In this document: positions 18,761-27,900 of the stretch, in pieces
Layout: the number at the start of each line of letters is the position of its first letter
Position numbering within the stretch: position 1 is the first letter of the stretch
DNA from: Vibrio sp. J1-1
GTDB lineage: Bacteria > Pseudomonadota > Gammaproteobacteria > Enterobacterales > Vibrionaceae
Assembly (NCBI RefSeq): GCF_021728395.1
Contig: NZ_JAKKCM010000001.1
Coordinates: 248,001 to 312,000, forward strand
Direction: 5' to 3'
Length of the DNA: 64,000 bases
Position numbers and translations under genes: made by a program
The notes under the pieces: generated by a model
What the model was told of the DNA's origin: nothing
What the model saw: the letters and a program-made list of their open reading frames with translations, nothing else
Databases searched by the model: none

Positions 18761-20327
18761 TAAAGTGACTGAGGCTGGCATCGACCCATCTTCTGTAACG
18801 GGTGAAGAAGCGGTGGCACTTTGGAAACACATTCGAGTACACATTGCAGAAACCCATCTCGAAAAAGCACATTGTTATATCATCAGCGCAGAATATCGCC
18901 GAGAGCTAAAACATCTGAACGACGGTATTGCCGAACTGAGACAAGCACTGGAACACCTCAACCTCCCAATCAATGCTGAAGATATTTTGTCGGTCAAATC
19001 GAGTTTATGTGAACACTTGGTTGAGAACGGTGATTATGATTCAGCAATGTCCGAGTATATTAAGTCAACCAAAATCGCGGTGGATTTCGGTTTTATTAAT
19101 GAATATGTGTTAGCCATTGTTGGTATGGGAAACTTGTGCGATGCCTATGGGGATCACGAACGTGCAATGCGTTTTTACAAAAAAATCGATGCGATAGACC
19201 ATGCGATCAGCAATCGTTCATTGCGCTTACGCTACAAGCTATACATGCTTGCTTGTTACATCAGTTTAGAACGTACCGATAATGCCATGGAGTTACTCAC
19301 TGAATGTGAAGAGCTCAGTATTCTGGTCAGTGATAAAAACCTTGCTGGTCAGATCCACCTATACCGAGCCAAAATGCATCAATTGAACAATGACTATTTA
19401 AACGCGTTACTTTCACTTTCTAATGTACAGTATACTTCCGGCAGCTCCGCGACGTTTTGGTTGTCCGCGATGGTCAAAATTGAGACAGCTTACTGTCTGA
19501 ATGGGAAAGGTAATACAGCTTTAGCCAACCTAGTCATGGCTTCAGTTGAAAAGCGAATAAAGAAACACTCTTCCGCTATGCTTGCACACAAATTTTACAA
19601 TGCGATGAGTGAGATTAATGCTTCTCAGGGTCAATTTGAAGTTGCACTGGAATGTGAAAAACGTGCGTATAGTATTGAGTCAGAGTTGATCAGGCAAATG
19701 CCTATCAGTGAGTTAGGCTATGCTCAGCTACATCGCCTGGATCGTTATGAATTACAGCTCAAACTGATCTTATCAGAGATTGAAAACAAAGAACTCAAAG
19801 AGACGACAAAACAACACAAGAATACCGTTGCTCAGTTACAACAGGATGTTTTGACCGACCCATTAACGTCTTTACATAATCGCCGCTGGTTAGAAGGGAA
19901 ACTGAAGGACTTACTGCTCCGCGATACACTTTTTGCTCTCATGGTGATTGATATCGACCACTTCAAGTCTATCAATGATGAACTGAGCCATTTAGTCGGT
20001 GACAAAGCAATCCAGAGCGTATCAAAACATTTGTCCAACTACTTTAACTTTCCAGGCGCTTCATGCATTCGCTTTGGTGGTGAAGAGTTTCTCGTCATAC
20101 TTGAAAACAACAAGTTAGAACATGCTGAGATCCTCGCAGACAACTACCGGGAGAAAATTTATAACTATAACTGGAGTGATATTTTAGGCGAGCGTGGCCT
20201 GACGGTTTCTATCGGTATTACCGTCCACCGTGAGGGTGAAAATACACAGCGTACCTTTTATCGTGCCGATAAAGCGCTTTACCGCGCGAAAGCCAATGGC
20301 CGCAACCAAGTTTGTACCGAGTTGTAA
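18744..20327 (+). CDS. TPR-GGDEF protein, probable diguanylate cyclase
   Basis: A 527-residue protein with no membrane segment. TPR-like repeats fill about residues 1-335, followed by a coiled-coil linker (LILSEIENKELKETTKQHK) and a GGDEF domain from about 365. The domain shows LTDPLTSLHNRRWLE, DIDHFKSINDELSH, the active motif RFGGEEFLVIL and ALYRAKANGRN. The product would be c-di-GMP. No RxxD inhibitory site stands five residues before GGEEF (FPGA is there), so product inhibition may be absent. GAGG lies ten bases before the ATG, inside the upstream gene. The TPR part probably binds a protein or peptide, perhaps the upstream pseudo-GGDEF partner. Confidence 0.92.
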   Translation: MEQLLNKVTEAGIDPSSVTGEEAVALWKHIRVHIAETHLEKAHCYIISAEYRRELKHLNDGIAELRQALEHLNLPINAEDILSVKSSLCEHLVENGDYDSAMSEYIKSTKIAVDFGFINEYVLAIVGMGNLCDAYGDHERAMRFYKKIDAIDHAISNRSLRLRYKLYMLACYISLERTDNAMELLTECEELSILVSDKNLAGQIHLYRAKMHQLNNDYLNALLSLSNVQYTSGSSATFWLSAMVKIETAYCLNGKGNTALANLVMASVEKRIKKHSSAMLAHKFYNAMSEINASQGQFEVALECEKRAYSIESELIRQMPISELGYAQLHRLDRYELQLKLILSEIENKELKETTKQHKNTVAQLQQDVLTDPLTSLHNRRWLEGKLKDLLLRDTLFALMVIDIDHFKSINDELSHLVGDKAIQSVSKHLSNYFNFPGASCIRFGGEEFLVILENNKLEHAEILADNYREKIYNYNWSDILGERGLTVSIGITVHREGENTQRTFYRADKALYRAKANGRNQVCTEL

Positions 20328-20706
20328 ATGGTCCCCAACATATGGGTAATAGCCGACATAGCAGCCCTTTTCTCTGCAGTCACTCCTAAGTACTGCAATT
20401 CGTTTCCATTCCTTCCAATAAAGGTCTATTACTTAACTATGCAGAGGCCAAGTCGTTTCGAACTGCTAGCATGTCAAAACGCTATAATTCTTCCAGACGG
20501 TTGAAGATTGTTATCCCAGTCTAAAGGGACACAAACTTTAAACCACTTTGTCTCTCCAGGTGCACTATTTGAGCCAGGAACAAAGCATCTTGGGGTTAGC
20601 TGAGTATAAGTGTCAAAAACACTTGATTAATTTATATTTATATCAAATACTTAAGCAACTCATTTACGTAACTTTTTTCATATAGCAACAAACACGGGTA
20701 AGTAAG
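20328..20706. other. Intergenic region of 379 bases
   Basis: No clear terminator follows the GGDEF gene. A short startless open frame (20474-20626, minus) is listed separately. The last 100 bases before the DUF3302 gene are AT-rich and likely hold its promoter, but no convincing -35/-10 pair was found. Confidence 0.5.
20474..20626 (-). pseudogene. Short startless open frame, possible gene debris
   Basis: Fifty sense codons are open on the minus strand between a TAA at 20627-20629 and the TGA at 20474. They read as a plausible protein end (ETKWFKVCVPLDWDNNLQPS) but contain no ATG, GTG or TTG. No family is recognised and chance is a real alternative. Confidence 0.2.
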
Positions 20707-21084
20707 ATGTTTCTAGATTATTTTGCACTTGGGATGCTCATTTTCGTTGCTTTGGTCATTTTCTACGGGATCATCGTTATTCACGATATTCCCTATGAAA
20801 TCGCCAAAGAGCGTGAGCACCCACACCAAGACGCAATTCATTACGCTGGTTGGGTAAGTTTGTTTACACTTCACGCTCTGTGGCCTTTCCTTTGGATTTG
20901 GGCAACATTATGGCGCAAAGAGCGAGGTTGGGGCTTTAAACAACTAGAACAAGAAACACACGATATTCATCATCGCCTTGAAGAGCTCATTGACGAAGTA
21001 AACGAGCTAAAAAATGAAGTATCAGTATTAAAAAAGCAATCTCAGCAAAAACCGAACGCTGACCTAAGTAAAGAGGAAAAATAA
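20707..21084 (+). CDS. DUF3302 inner-membrane protein (YiaW-like)
   Basis: A 125-residue protein with two hydrophobic segments, LDYFALGMLIFVALVIFYGI at residues 3-22 and WVSLFTLHALWPFLWIWATL at about 49-68. A cytoplasmic coiled coil follows (LEELIDEVNELKNEVSVLKK). This is the DUF3302 family, found next to HlyD-type adaptors as in E. coli yiaW-yiaV. Its stop codon overlaps the next ATG (TAATG), so the two are translationally coupled. Function not established. Confidence 0.85.
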   Translation: MFLDYFALGMLIFVALVIFYGIIVIHDIPYEIAKEREHPHQDAIHYAGWVSLFTLHALWPFLWIWATLWRKERGWGFKQLEQETHDIHHRLEELIDEVNELKNEVSVLKKQSQQKPNADLSKEEK

Positions 21085-22217
21085 TGGATTTATTGTTGAT
21101 CCTGACTTATACAGCTTTTTGTATAGCGATTTTCAAAATTTTTAAGATCCCTCTTAACAAATGGTCGGTTCCAACAGCCGTTCTTGGTGGCGTTGTACTA
21201 ATAGGCACACTCGTGCTTCTTATGAACTACAACCATCCCTTTACTCAGATAGGGAATCAGATCTATCCGACTACGCCTATTGTGCCTGGTGTACGTGGTC
21301 GTGTAATCGACGTGCCAGTACAACCTAACCAACCATTAAAAACGGGCGATGTGCTGTTTAGAATCGATCCGACACCTTTTGAAGCCGAAGTGACACGCTT
21401 AGAAGCTAAAGTGAAAGAAGCAAGCCAAGGTGCTTTGGGGCTTGAATCTGGAGTACAAGAGGCACAAGCAGGAGTTATCAAAGCTCAAGCAGAGCGAGAC
21501 AAAGCGAAGCGAGAGTACGATCGCTACCAAAGAGGTTTTGATCGTGGTGCGTTTACTGAACAAGACCTTGACACTCGTCGCCAGGCTTTTAAAGCGGCAG
21601 AAGCCACTCTAGAAGTCGCATTGCAACAAAAAGAGCAAGCACAAATCGCGCTAAACTCGGAAGTTGGCGGTGAAAATACTCAAGTTGCTCAATTACTTGC
21701 TGAGTTGCGTAAAGCCGAGTTCAACTTGGAACAAACCGTGGTTCGAGCTCCGACAGATGGCTACGTCACGCAGCTTGCTTTGCGCCCAGGCGTGATGGCG
21801 GTACCACTACCACTCGCACCAGCGATGACTTTTGTGCATACGGAAGACACCCATTACTACACGGCGGCATTCCGACAAAACTCGCTACAACGCCTAAAAA
21901 GAGGCTTTGAAGCTGAATTCATGTTCCGAGCAATCCCAGGCCGTGTATTTCGAGGAGAAGTCGTCGAGGTCATTCCTGCGATCGGTGAAAGCCAATTCCA
22001 AGCTCGTGGAGCATTGGTAGGTACAGACGCACTTCGTACGAGTGGGCGCGTGTTCGTCAAACTCAAAATCACCGATGATCTAAGTGAGTTCCATCTTCCT
22101 ATGGGTACCGCCGTTGAAGTTGCCGTTTACTCAGACAGCTTCCACCATGTCTCTATCATGCGTAAAGTGCTCATCCGCATGAAGAGCTGGCAAAACTATC
22201 TGTACTTAGACCATTGA
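21084..22217 (+). CDS. HlyD-family membrane fusion protein (YiaV-like)
   Basis: A 377-residue adaptor with an N-terminal membrane anchor near residues 28-48 (WSVPTAVLGGVVLIGTLVLL). It also has a lipoyl-like half (GRVIDVPVQPNQPLKTGDVL), a long alpha-hairpin (80-190) and the second lipoyl half (VVRAPTDGYVTQLALRPG, near 220). Such proteins bridge an inner-membrane exporter to the outer membrane, but no exporter pump is encoded here. The DUF3302 protein is its only visible partner. Confidence 0.9.
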   Translation: MDLLLILTYTAFCIAIFKIFKIPLNKWSVPTAVLGGVVLIGTLVLLMNYNHPFTQIGNQIYPTTPIVPGVRGRVIDVPVQPNQPLKTGDVLFRIDPTPFEAEVTRLEAKVKEASQGALGLESGVQEAQAGVIKAQAERDKAKREYDRYQRGFDRGAFTEQDLDTRRQAFKAAEATLEVALQQKEQAQIALNSEVGGENTQVAQLLAELRKAEFNLEQTVVRAPTDGYVTQLALRPGVMAVPLPLAPAMTFVHTEDTHYYTAAFRQNSLQRLKRGFEAEFMFRAIPGRVFRGEVVEVIPAIGESQFQARGALVGTDALRTSGRVFVKLKITDDLSEFHLPMGTAVEVAVYSDSFHHVSIMRKVLIRMKSWQNYLYLDH

Positions 22218-22242
22218 TACTCAGACTTTGATACCTACTCAC

Positions 22243-22269
22243 AAAGGGGCGGATATCCGCCCCTTTTTT
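22243..22269. terminator. Terminator after the YiaWV-like pair
   Basis: AAAGGGGCGGAT and ATCCGCCCCTTT form a perfect palindrome followed by TTTG on the plus strand. Confidence 0.92.
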
Positions 22270-22443
22270 GTCTCTCCATCCACCGGAGACGTGAGTTTAA
22301 TCACACACTTTTTTCAAATAGACCGCGTCAAAATCCCAATCAATTTGGTTACTGCTAAGATGTAATAGACAGCAAAAATATCGATAATTCAAAGTAATGT
22401 AAGTGAACGATATTCAACGCTGACTACTAAGCAGAGGCTATCT

Positions 22444-22992
22444 ATGAATCTTTCAGGCAAAACCCTCATCGTTATCGCTAGCGGCGCTTTACTCTACGGT
22501 ATCGGCGGCCTACCTATGTTTGGCGTACCTGTTTTTGCTAATACAACCCTAAAACCAGCCATGGCGATATTAGCCGTGTACTCGGTATTATTCGGTCCAA
22601 TTGTTGGTTTTTTAGTGGGTGTTATCGGCCACTGGATCACGGATCAGTTCTCAGGTTGGGGCGTATGGTTAACTTGGGTTGTAGGGTCAGGTATTGTCGG
22701 TCTGGTCATTGGACTCTTCCCCTACCTGACACGTCACCGTTTAGATGGAGGGGACTTCAGAAGGCAAGACTTCATACTCTTCGTTGCGCTTGCTCTTATT
22801 GGTAATATTCTGGGTTATGGTTGCTCTGCTTATCTTGATACCATCTTCTATGCTGAACCATTTAATAAAGTACTGACACAGATGCTAATCATTACGACAG
22901 GAAACACGATACTCATTTCTCTTATTGGCTACTTCATCATCCGAACCATTGCTAAACGCAACAAAGGCAGTGACAAGCTTACCGAGACCTAA
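22444..22992 (+). CDS. UPF0397 membrane protein, ECF transporter S-component-like, without its ATPase partners
   Basis: A 182-residue membrane protein with five to six helices. The start ([20 protein letters not shown]) and the segment [20 protein letters not shown] fit UPF0397, regarded as substrate-binding S components of energy-coupling-factor vitamin importers. UPF0397 genes are usually followed by ECF ATPase and T-protein genes; here a terminator and a convergent MFS gene follow. The protein must share an energising module encoded elsewhere or act alone. Substrate unknown. No riboswitch fold was recognised in the 170 bases upstream. Confidence 0.85.
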   Translation: MNLSGKTLIVIASGALLYGIGGLPMFGVPVFANTTLKPAMAILAVYSVLFGPIVGFLVGVIGHWITDQFSGWGVWLTWVVGSGIVGLVIGLFPYLTRHRLDGGDFRRQDFILFVALALIGNILGYGCSAYLDTIFYAEPFNKVLTQMLIITTGNTILISLIGYFIIRTIAKRNKGSDKLTET

Positions 22993-23032
22993 TCGCACCT
23001 GCACTAAGCACCGTACCGTTCTATTCAGACAC

Positions 23033-23062
23033 AAAAATGGGATGCCAGCGCATCCCATTTTT
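23033..23062. terminator. Bidirectional terminator between UPF0397 and MFS genes
   Basis: AAAAATGGGATGC pairs with GCATCCCATTTTT around a four-base loop, with A/T runs on both flanks. Confidence 0.93.
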
Positions 23063-23098
23063 AAATCAGGTCACTGTGAGCTGATAGCTCAGTATGCC

Positions 23099-24280
23099 CT
23101 AACTCCACCTCAACACACGGGTTTCGTTCCCCTCTTCTGGCTTGGCAGGGATATTCAGAGAGAACAACAAACTCACTGCTGCCATACCAGCACCAATGTA
23201 GAAAACACTAGAAGGTGACACCAACCAAATAACACCAAACGTTACTGGAATAACAACCGCAGCAATATGGTTAATGGTAAAGGCCACACCAGCCGTAGAC
23301 GCCATATCCGCAGGATCAGCAATCTTCTGGAAGTACGTTTTAATCGCTAATGCCAAAGCAAAAAACAGATGATCTACGACATACAGTGCAGCTGCCCACT
23401 CTGCGGTTTGAACTAGCCCGTAACCAACAAACACAAAAATCAAACCGACGTATTCAAACACCAATGCCTTACGCTCTCCGACAATACCAATAAACCGGCC
23501 AATACGTTTGGCAAACAGGAAGTTAAATAAGTAGTTAATCAGAAACAGTAAGGTAATATCCGCTGCCGAATAACCAAACTTCTCTACCATTAAGAATCCC
23601 GCAAAAACGGTGAAGATCTGACGACGAGCGCCGCTCATAAACGTTAGTGCGTAGTACAACCAATAGCGTTTACGCAGTACCAACTTCTTGTTCTGCGGCA
23701 CTGTCGATTTAAACTGAGGGAAAGCAAATGCCATCACTAAGATCAACATAAAGCCTATTCCGCCCATAACCATATAGACGATTTTAAAATCCAACTTAAG
23801 TTGCTCTAGCATTACCCACAGAGCCCCATAGGTAATCAGAGAAGCAAGCGCACCTACCGAAATAAACTTACCAAGCATTTCAGGTGCTTCGTCTTTAGAC
23901 AGCCACTGTAACGAGAGGGACTGCTTTAACGTTTCGAAATAATGAAATCCAGTAGACATTAACAAGGTCGTAAAAAGTAAGCCGTACAGAGAGGGAAAGT
24001 AACCTGTTATTGCTGTACCGAATGTCAGCATGGCGAGTGAAACCAACATAAAGCGTTGCTCGCGAATGAACAGCAGCACAAATACGGCCGTAAACGACAA
24101 GAAACCTGGCACTTCACGTACACTTTGTAGCAAACCGATGTCTGAGCCATCAAAGTTTGCTTTTTCAATAACGAAATTATTGAGTAGCGCCATCCAGGTT
24201 GAGAAGGCAATAGGCACAATGATAGAGATAAGCAATAAGAAGTTTTGCGGTGTTCTCCAGCCTTGAGATGAGGTATTCAT
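23099..24280 (-). CDS. Major facilitator superfamily transporter
   Basis: A 393-residue inner-membrane protein with about 12 hydrophobic helices split into two halves by a basic loop (PQNKKLVLRKRYW) near residue 200. General MFS features are present, but no motif identifies the substrate. It is a single gene with its own terminator. The 93-base gap to napH contains no obvious signal. Confidence 0.85.
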   Translation of the reverse strand: MNTSSQGWRTPQNFLLLISIIVPIAFSTWMALLNNFVIEKANFDGSDIGLLQSVREVPGFLSFTAVFVLLFIREQRFMLVSLAMLTFGTAITGYFPSLYGLLFTTLLMSTGFHYFETLKQSLSLQWLSKDEAPEMLGKFISVGALASLITYGALWVMLEQLKLDFKIVYMVMGGIGFMLILVMAFAFPQFKSTVPQNKKLVLRKRYWLYYALTFMSGARRQIFTVFAGFLMVEKFGYSAADITLLFLINYLFNFLFAKRIGRFIGIVGERKALVFEYVGLIFVFVGYGLVQTAEWAAALYVVDHLFFALALAIKTYFQKIADPADMASTAGVAFTINHIAAVVIPVTFGVIWLVSPSSVFYIGAGMAAVSLLFSLNIPAKPEEGNETRVLRWS

Positions 24281-24373
24281 GATGCATCCTTTAGATATGA
24301 AGGCATCATCATATCTCTAAATGTAACAAATTCGCAATATCATTATGCTTGAGCGAAAAAGCAAAATGATCGC

Positions 24374-25228
24374 CTAATCGATATTCTTTACGTTCATGCG
24401 ATTTTTAAATTCAAAGACGTGTTCCGGACAAACATCTAAACAGCGACCACAACTGATACAGTTCTGATCCATTACTCGGCGATCACCTTCTTTTAAGGGC
24501 AACCTTAATACCTCTGGTTCTGGACACACGTAAAAACAATCCATGCATTTCGTGCATGCTTCACGTCTTACGGCGGTAACTCTGAGAATACTCTTTCTGC
24601 CTATGACGCCGTAGGTTGCGCCTAAAGGACACAAGTGACCACACCATCCATGTTCCACAAGCAATAGATCTAGGACAAAAACGAGTCCAACTAAAACCCA
24701 ACCTGCTCCCATGCCAAACACGAGTCCTCGATGCAACGCGGCAACCGGATCTATCCATGTCCAGAGGATCGCGCCGGATAATGCACTGCCTAACATCAGA
24801 ACTGGAATTAACCAATAGCGAATAGATGGAGACCAGCGATAACTCGCTTTGATATTCAGTTTTCTGCGCAGCCAGGCAGCAACGTCTGTCACCACATTCA
24901 AAGGGCATACCCACGCGCAAAATGCTCGTGGTGCAAGAATCGCATAAATCACAATAACGATGGCTACCCCTAATAAAACATTAAACTCCGGAACATGCCC
25001 AGTAGCCACAGCCTGCAGTACGATCAGCGGATCGCTCATGGGTACAGTATCTAGCAACATACTAGACGAAAGATTGCCAGAAAAAACACCTAGCGTTGGC
25101 CCAGCCATAAACAGTGCGATAATGGTGAGTTGGCAAAGCCTGCGTAAGATTAGAAATCGGTGTGCTCGCCACCAGCCAAGCTTTTCTACCGCCTCTTTAC
25201 CAGCATCTTGAGCTAAGTTTTTAGCCAT
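24374..25228 (-). CDS. napH: NapH-like quinol dehydrogenase membrane subunit
   Basis: A 284-residue protein with four membrane helices and two CxxxCP motifs (FCAWVCPLNVV near residue 100 and WCGHLCPLGATYG near 195). Two C-terminal 4Fe-4S ferredoxin clusters follow (CTKCMDCFYVCPEPE and CISCGRCLDVCPEH). NapH takes electrons from ubiquinol or menaquinol and passes them to NapG. A strong ribosome site (GGAGGT) precedes the ATG, which overlaps the napG stop (TAATG). No napDABC genes are in the window, so the electron acceptor must be encoded elsewhere. Confidence 0.92.
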   Translation of the reverse strand: MAKNLAQDAGKEAVEKLGWWRAHRFLILRRLCQLTIIALFMAGPTLGVFSGNLSSSMLLDTVPMSDPLIVLQAVATGHVPEFNVLLGVAIVIVIYAILAPRAFCAWVCPLNVVTDVAAWLRRKLNIKASYRWSPSIRYWLIPVLMLGSALSGAILWTWIDPVAALHRGLVFGMGAGWVLVGLVFVLDLLLVEHGWCGHLCPLGATYGVIGRKSILRVTAVRREACTKCMDCFYVCPEPEVLRLPLKEGDRRVMDQNCISCGRCLDVCPEHVFEFKNRMNVKNID

Positions 25229-25998
25229 TACTTACCTCCTTTTAGAGACTCAAGTGCACCTGCCGGTACAGGGTTTTCTTGTGGAAGCACGTTCTCTAAA
25301 GGTTTGTCTATTTCCTGCCAACCGAAGTTGTAGTGGCTACCAACTTTGCCTTTCGCTAAGTCCGTAGGCACAACCTTGATTGCCGAGACATCCAGTACGC
25401 AGGCTTGTTCACATTTACCACAACCTGTACAGACCTCTGAATTAACGGTTGGGATCAGCTTAGCGTGGTAGCCTGTGCGGTCGTTGTGAATGTTCTCTAA
25501 AGTAATCGCCTCATCAATAAGAGGACAGACTCGGTAACACACATCACAACGTAACCCCTGCCAGTTAAGGCACGTTTCGTGATCGATGAGCACCGCAGTC
25601 CCCATACGAGCATCATCAATGTTCGTTAATTCAGGATCGAGCGCCCCACTCGGACACGCAACCACACACGGAATGTCATCACACATTTCGCATGGTATAT
25701 CACGTGCAGTGAAATACGGTGAGCCTGTAGCAACCGGAGACAGTAGCGTGGCAAGTTTTAACGTATCGTATGGGCATGCTTGTACACACAGCCCACAACG
25801 GATGCAGGCAGATTCAAAGTCACCCTCTGGCAGAGCACCCGGTGGCCTGATTGGGACCCCTTTGGTTTCGCGAGCTTGACTTTGCAAGGATTGTAGCCCC
25901 AATACACAGGCAGCAGCACCAACGCCCATCGCAGTTCGAGCAGTATCACGCAAAAATCGGCGACGACTTTGGGACATTTTTGACGGGAATGATTTCAT
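25228..25998 (-). CDS. napG: NapG-like ferredoxin-type protein, Tat-exported
   Basis: A periplasmic iron-sulfur protein of about 256 residues. The Tat signal [12 protein letters not shown] is near residues 10-21. Four cysteine clusters follow: [35 protein letters not shown] and [11 protein letters not shown], the last two bracketing residues 150-200. It carries electrons from NapH to periplasmic nitrate reductase in other bacteria. The ATG at 25998 follows GAGGAA; the GTG at 26001 is less likely. Expression is probably anaerobic, judging by the FNR box upstream. Confidence 0.92.
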   Translation of the reverse strand: MKSFPSKMSQSRRRFLRDTARTAMGVGAAACVLGLQSLQSQARETKGVPIRPPGALPEGDFESACIRCGLCVQACPYDTLKLATLLSPVATGSPYFTARDIPCEMCDDIPCVVACPSGALDPELTNIDDARMGTAVLIDHETCLNWQGLRCDVCYRVCPLIDEAITLENIHNDRTGYHAKLIPTVNSEVCTGCGKCEQACVLDVSAIKVVPTDLAKGKVGSHYNFGWQEIDKPLENVLPQENPVPAGALESLKGGK

Positions 25999-26094
25999 CA
26001 CGTTTCCTCAAAGAAGCTCCTTTATCAAGTTAAGCATAAATAGCCCGAAACGTGCTTCTTCCCCATGCCTCATAAGGGGTAACTCAGACCTCTA

Positions 26095-26108
26095 TTGATT
26101 CAAGTCAA
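26095..26108 (-). promoter_or_regulatory. FNR box upstream of napGH
   Basis: TTGATTCAAGTCAA matches TTGAT-N4-ATCAA at nine of ten positions. On the minus strand a -10-like TATGAG (26069-26074) lies about 30 bases from its centre, the geometry of an FNR-activated class II promoter. Between them TACCCCT (26076-26082, minus) matches the NarL/NarP heptamer, with a weaker inverted copy two bases on. Confidence 0.6.
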
Positions 26109-26387
26109 ATTTACGCGCCTATCCGCTTCACAGTTTAAAAACCTTCTTTTCTCAGCTAAAAATGAATTCACCACAATCACCTATAACTGCGTAAATTTTT
26201 AGTATGAAAATCCAACACATTTTCAATCTTATCGGCATCACCAGCTTTAAATTACTAGATAAACTTAAAGAGACACACATATAACCAGCTGATTTTAATG
26301 ATATAAGTTCAATAAAATTTAAAAAATGCTATTCAAAATTAAAAACAGTGGTTAGATTAAGGTAAAACAAACACAAAGGAGAGAAGC
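26109..26387. other. AT-rich intergenic stretch
   Basis: About 280 bases between the FNR box and the GNAT gene. It is rich in A and T and holds many poor -10-like hexamers. No clear promoter pair, hairpin or small gene was found. Confidence 0.5.
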
Positions 26388-26888
26388 ATGGAAATAATCG
26401 TACGTCCAACCACGGTTGAAGACGCAGCCGAGCTGGTTGAAATTTATTCACAGCCTAAAGCGCAACGTGAAACCCTGCAGCTCCCTAACCCGTCTATTGC
26501 CATGTGGAAGGAAAGATTGACTAACATGCCTTCTGGCGTATACAGCTATGTAGCCGAAGTAGATGGTCAGGTAGTCGGTAACATCGGCTTTCATCACTCA
26601 CAACGTCCCAGAACTTCGCATACGGCTTCCTTTGGTATTGGTGTTCACGACCGTTTTCACGGCCTTGGTGTAGGCACTAAGTTAATTGAGACGGTGATAG
26701 AATTAGCCGATAACTGGTTAAATGTAAGGCGAATTCAAATAGAAGTGAACGCAGACAACGACGCAGCCATTGGTTTATACAAAAAGCATGGCTTCGAAAT
26801 CGAAGGCGAAGCCGTTGATGCCTGCTTCCGCGATGGCGAGTTCATCAATACCTATTACATGGCGCGAATAAGACCTCGCAAGAATTAG
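26388..26888 (+). CDS. GNAT-family N-acetyltransferase
   Basis: A 166-residue acetyltransferase. The acetyl-CoA motif appears as GVHDRFHGLGVGTKLIE (about residues 85-101; the usual RxxGxG/A reads RFHGLGVG). The later beta-strand and helix read QIEVNADNDAAIGLYKKHGF, typical of the RimI/PhnO/YhhY-like subgroup. Substrate not predictable. A strong AAGGAGAG precedes the ATG, and the gene stands alone with its own terminator. Confidence 0.88.
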   Translation: MEIIVRPTTVEDAAELVEIYSQPKAQRETLQLPNPSIAMWKERLTNMPSGVYSYVAEVDGQVVGNIGFHHSQRPRTSHTASFGIGVHDRFHGLGVGTKLIETVIELADNWLNVRRIQIEVNADNDAAIGLYKKHGFEIEGEAVDACFRDGEFINTYYMARIRPRKN

Positions 26889-26893
26889 AATTC

Positions 26894-26915
26894 AGCCTCC
26901 ACAAGGAGGCTTTTT
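26894..26915. terminator. Terminator after the GNAT gene
   Basis: AGCCTCC-ACAA-GGAGGCT followed by TTTTC. It touches the stop codon of the convergent phosphotransferase gene. Confidence 0.88.
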
Positions 26916-27892
26916 CATTGAGATTGGACTTTCAGTGAAGTAATCGCTCTCGCCGTCAACGCTTCGGTATAGGGATTAATTTTCCAGTGGTTCGGACTCC
27001 AACCTTTTACAAAACGATGAAAGTCAGCCCAGGCGACAGAAAACAGTGGACGCCACTCTCGCTTTACATCTTTAGGGTCAAGATGTGACTGGTAGATTTG
27101 AAGTGCACGCGTCAGTTCTTTGAAATAGGTATCGAGTACCCAACTTTCCATTTCTGAACATGCTTCTGGATCGACCGCACTGCTCATAAACAGCGCCACA
27201 TCCTTCATAGCACAGCCATGACCAACATACTGAAAGTCGACTGCAGCAACCGATGATTCTGCGTCATCAAAACAGAAGTTTGCTAATTTGGCATCGCCAT
27301 GAACGATAGTTTGATATTTTGCGTGGGTAAGTGTGCTATCAATTAATGACGCAGCTTGTTTTAACTCTGTATCTTCTAACGCTTCCAGTTCATCTGGCCT
27401 CGTTGCCAAATGCCAATAGGTTCCAATAACCCATAGCTGATCGTGGTAAACCCCGATATAACGAGCATGAAAATGCGCTAGCCAAGAGAGGCACGCTCGT
27501 AAATGTTTTTTAGACGCTTTAGTCACCACTTTGGTAAACCCCGCTTGCGCGAGATCTTCCATAACGATCAACCATTCATTATCCGTTTGAAAGCATTTTA
27601 ACCCTTTCGGTATCCGGCAATGTTCATCGATAGGTTGACTAAAGTGTTCATACCAACTGACCTCAACCTGATAAGAGTGCAGCTTACGGTAATGGGATCG
27701 ATCGGTATTCCAGCCTCGCGGGTGCTCTGATGGTTTAGGAAGCGTCACATGTTTTACAATGATTGAGCGCTTCGAAAAGTTCACTCGTACCAGTTCACCG
27801 TAACCTCCCCAAAGTGATTGAATTACTTCGACCGACGCGAGATTACCAAGGTTTAGCTCATTGCCAATGTTCTCGTATGGAGAGTTGATCAT
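26915..27892 (-). CDS. Aminoglycoside phosphotransferase/ecdysteroid-kinase-like protein
   Basis: A protein of about 325 residues with a protein-kinase-like fold. The Brenner-type motif IVHGDAKLANFCFDD (near residue 205) supplies the catalytic Asp and metal-binding Asn. The DFG-equivalent is AAVDFQYVGHGCAMKDVALF. This places it with small-molecule kinases (APH, choline/ecdysteroid kinase-like). The substrate is unknown; nothing shows that it is a resistance gene. The ATG at 27892 is eight bases after the stop of the small GNAT gene; the upstream ATG at 27922 lacks a ribosome site. Confidence 0.8.
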   Translation of the reverse strand: MINSPYENIGNELNLGNLASVEVIQSLWGGYGELVRVNFSKRSIIVKHVTLPKPSEHPRGWNTDRSHYRKLHSYQVEVSWYEHFSQPIDEHCRIPKGLKCFQTDNEWLIVMEDLAQAGFTKVVTKASKKHLRACLSWLAHFHARYIGVYHDQLWVIGTYWHLATRPDELEALEDTELKQAASLIDSTLTHAKYQTIVHGDAKLANFCFDDAESSVAAVDFQYVGHGCAMKDVALFMSSAVDPEACSEMESWVLDTYFKELTRALQIYQSHLDPKDVKREWRPLFSVAWADFHRFVKGWSPNHWKINPYTEALTARAITSLKVQSQ

Positions 27893-27900
27893 TTGTTCTC

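Noticed and set aside
22270..22443. Vitamin riboswitch upstream of the UPF0397 gene
   Set aside because: No TPP, FMN or cobalamin core motifs were recognised.
26915..27892. Antibiotic resistance gene
   Set aside because: The APH-like fold is shared by many small-molecule kinases and nothing specific to aminoglycoside enzymes or mobile DNA is seen.
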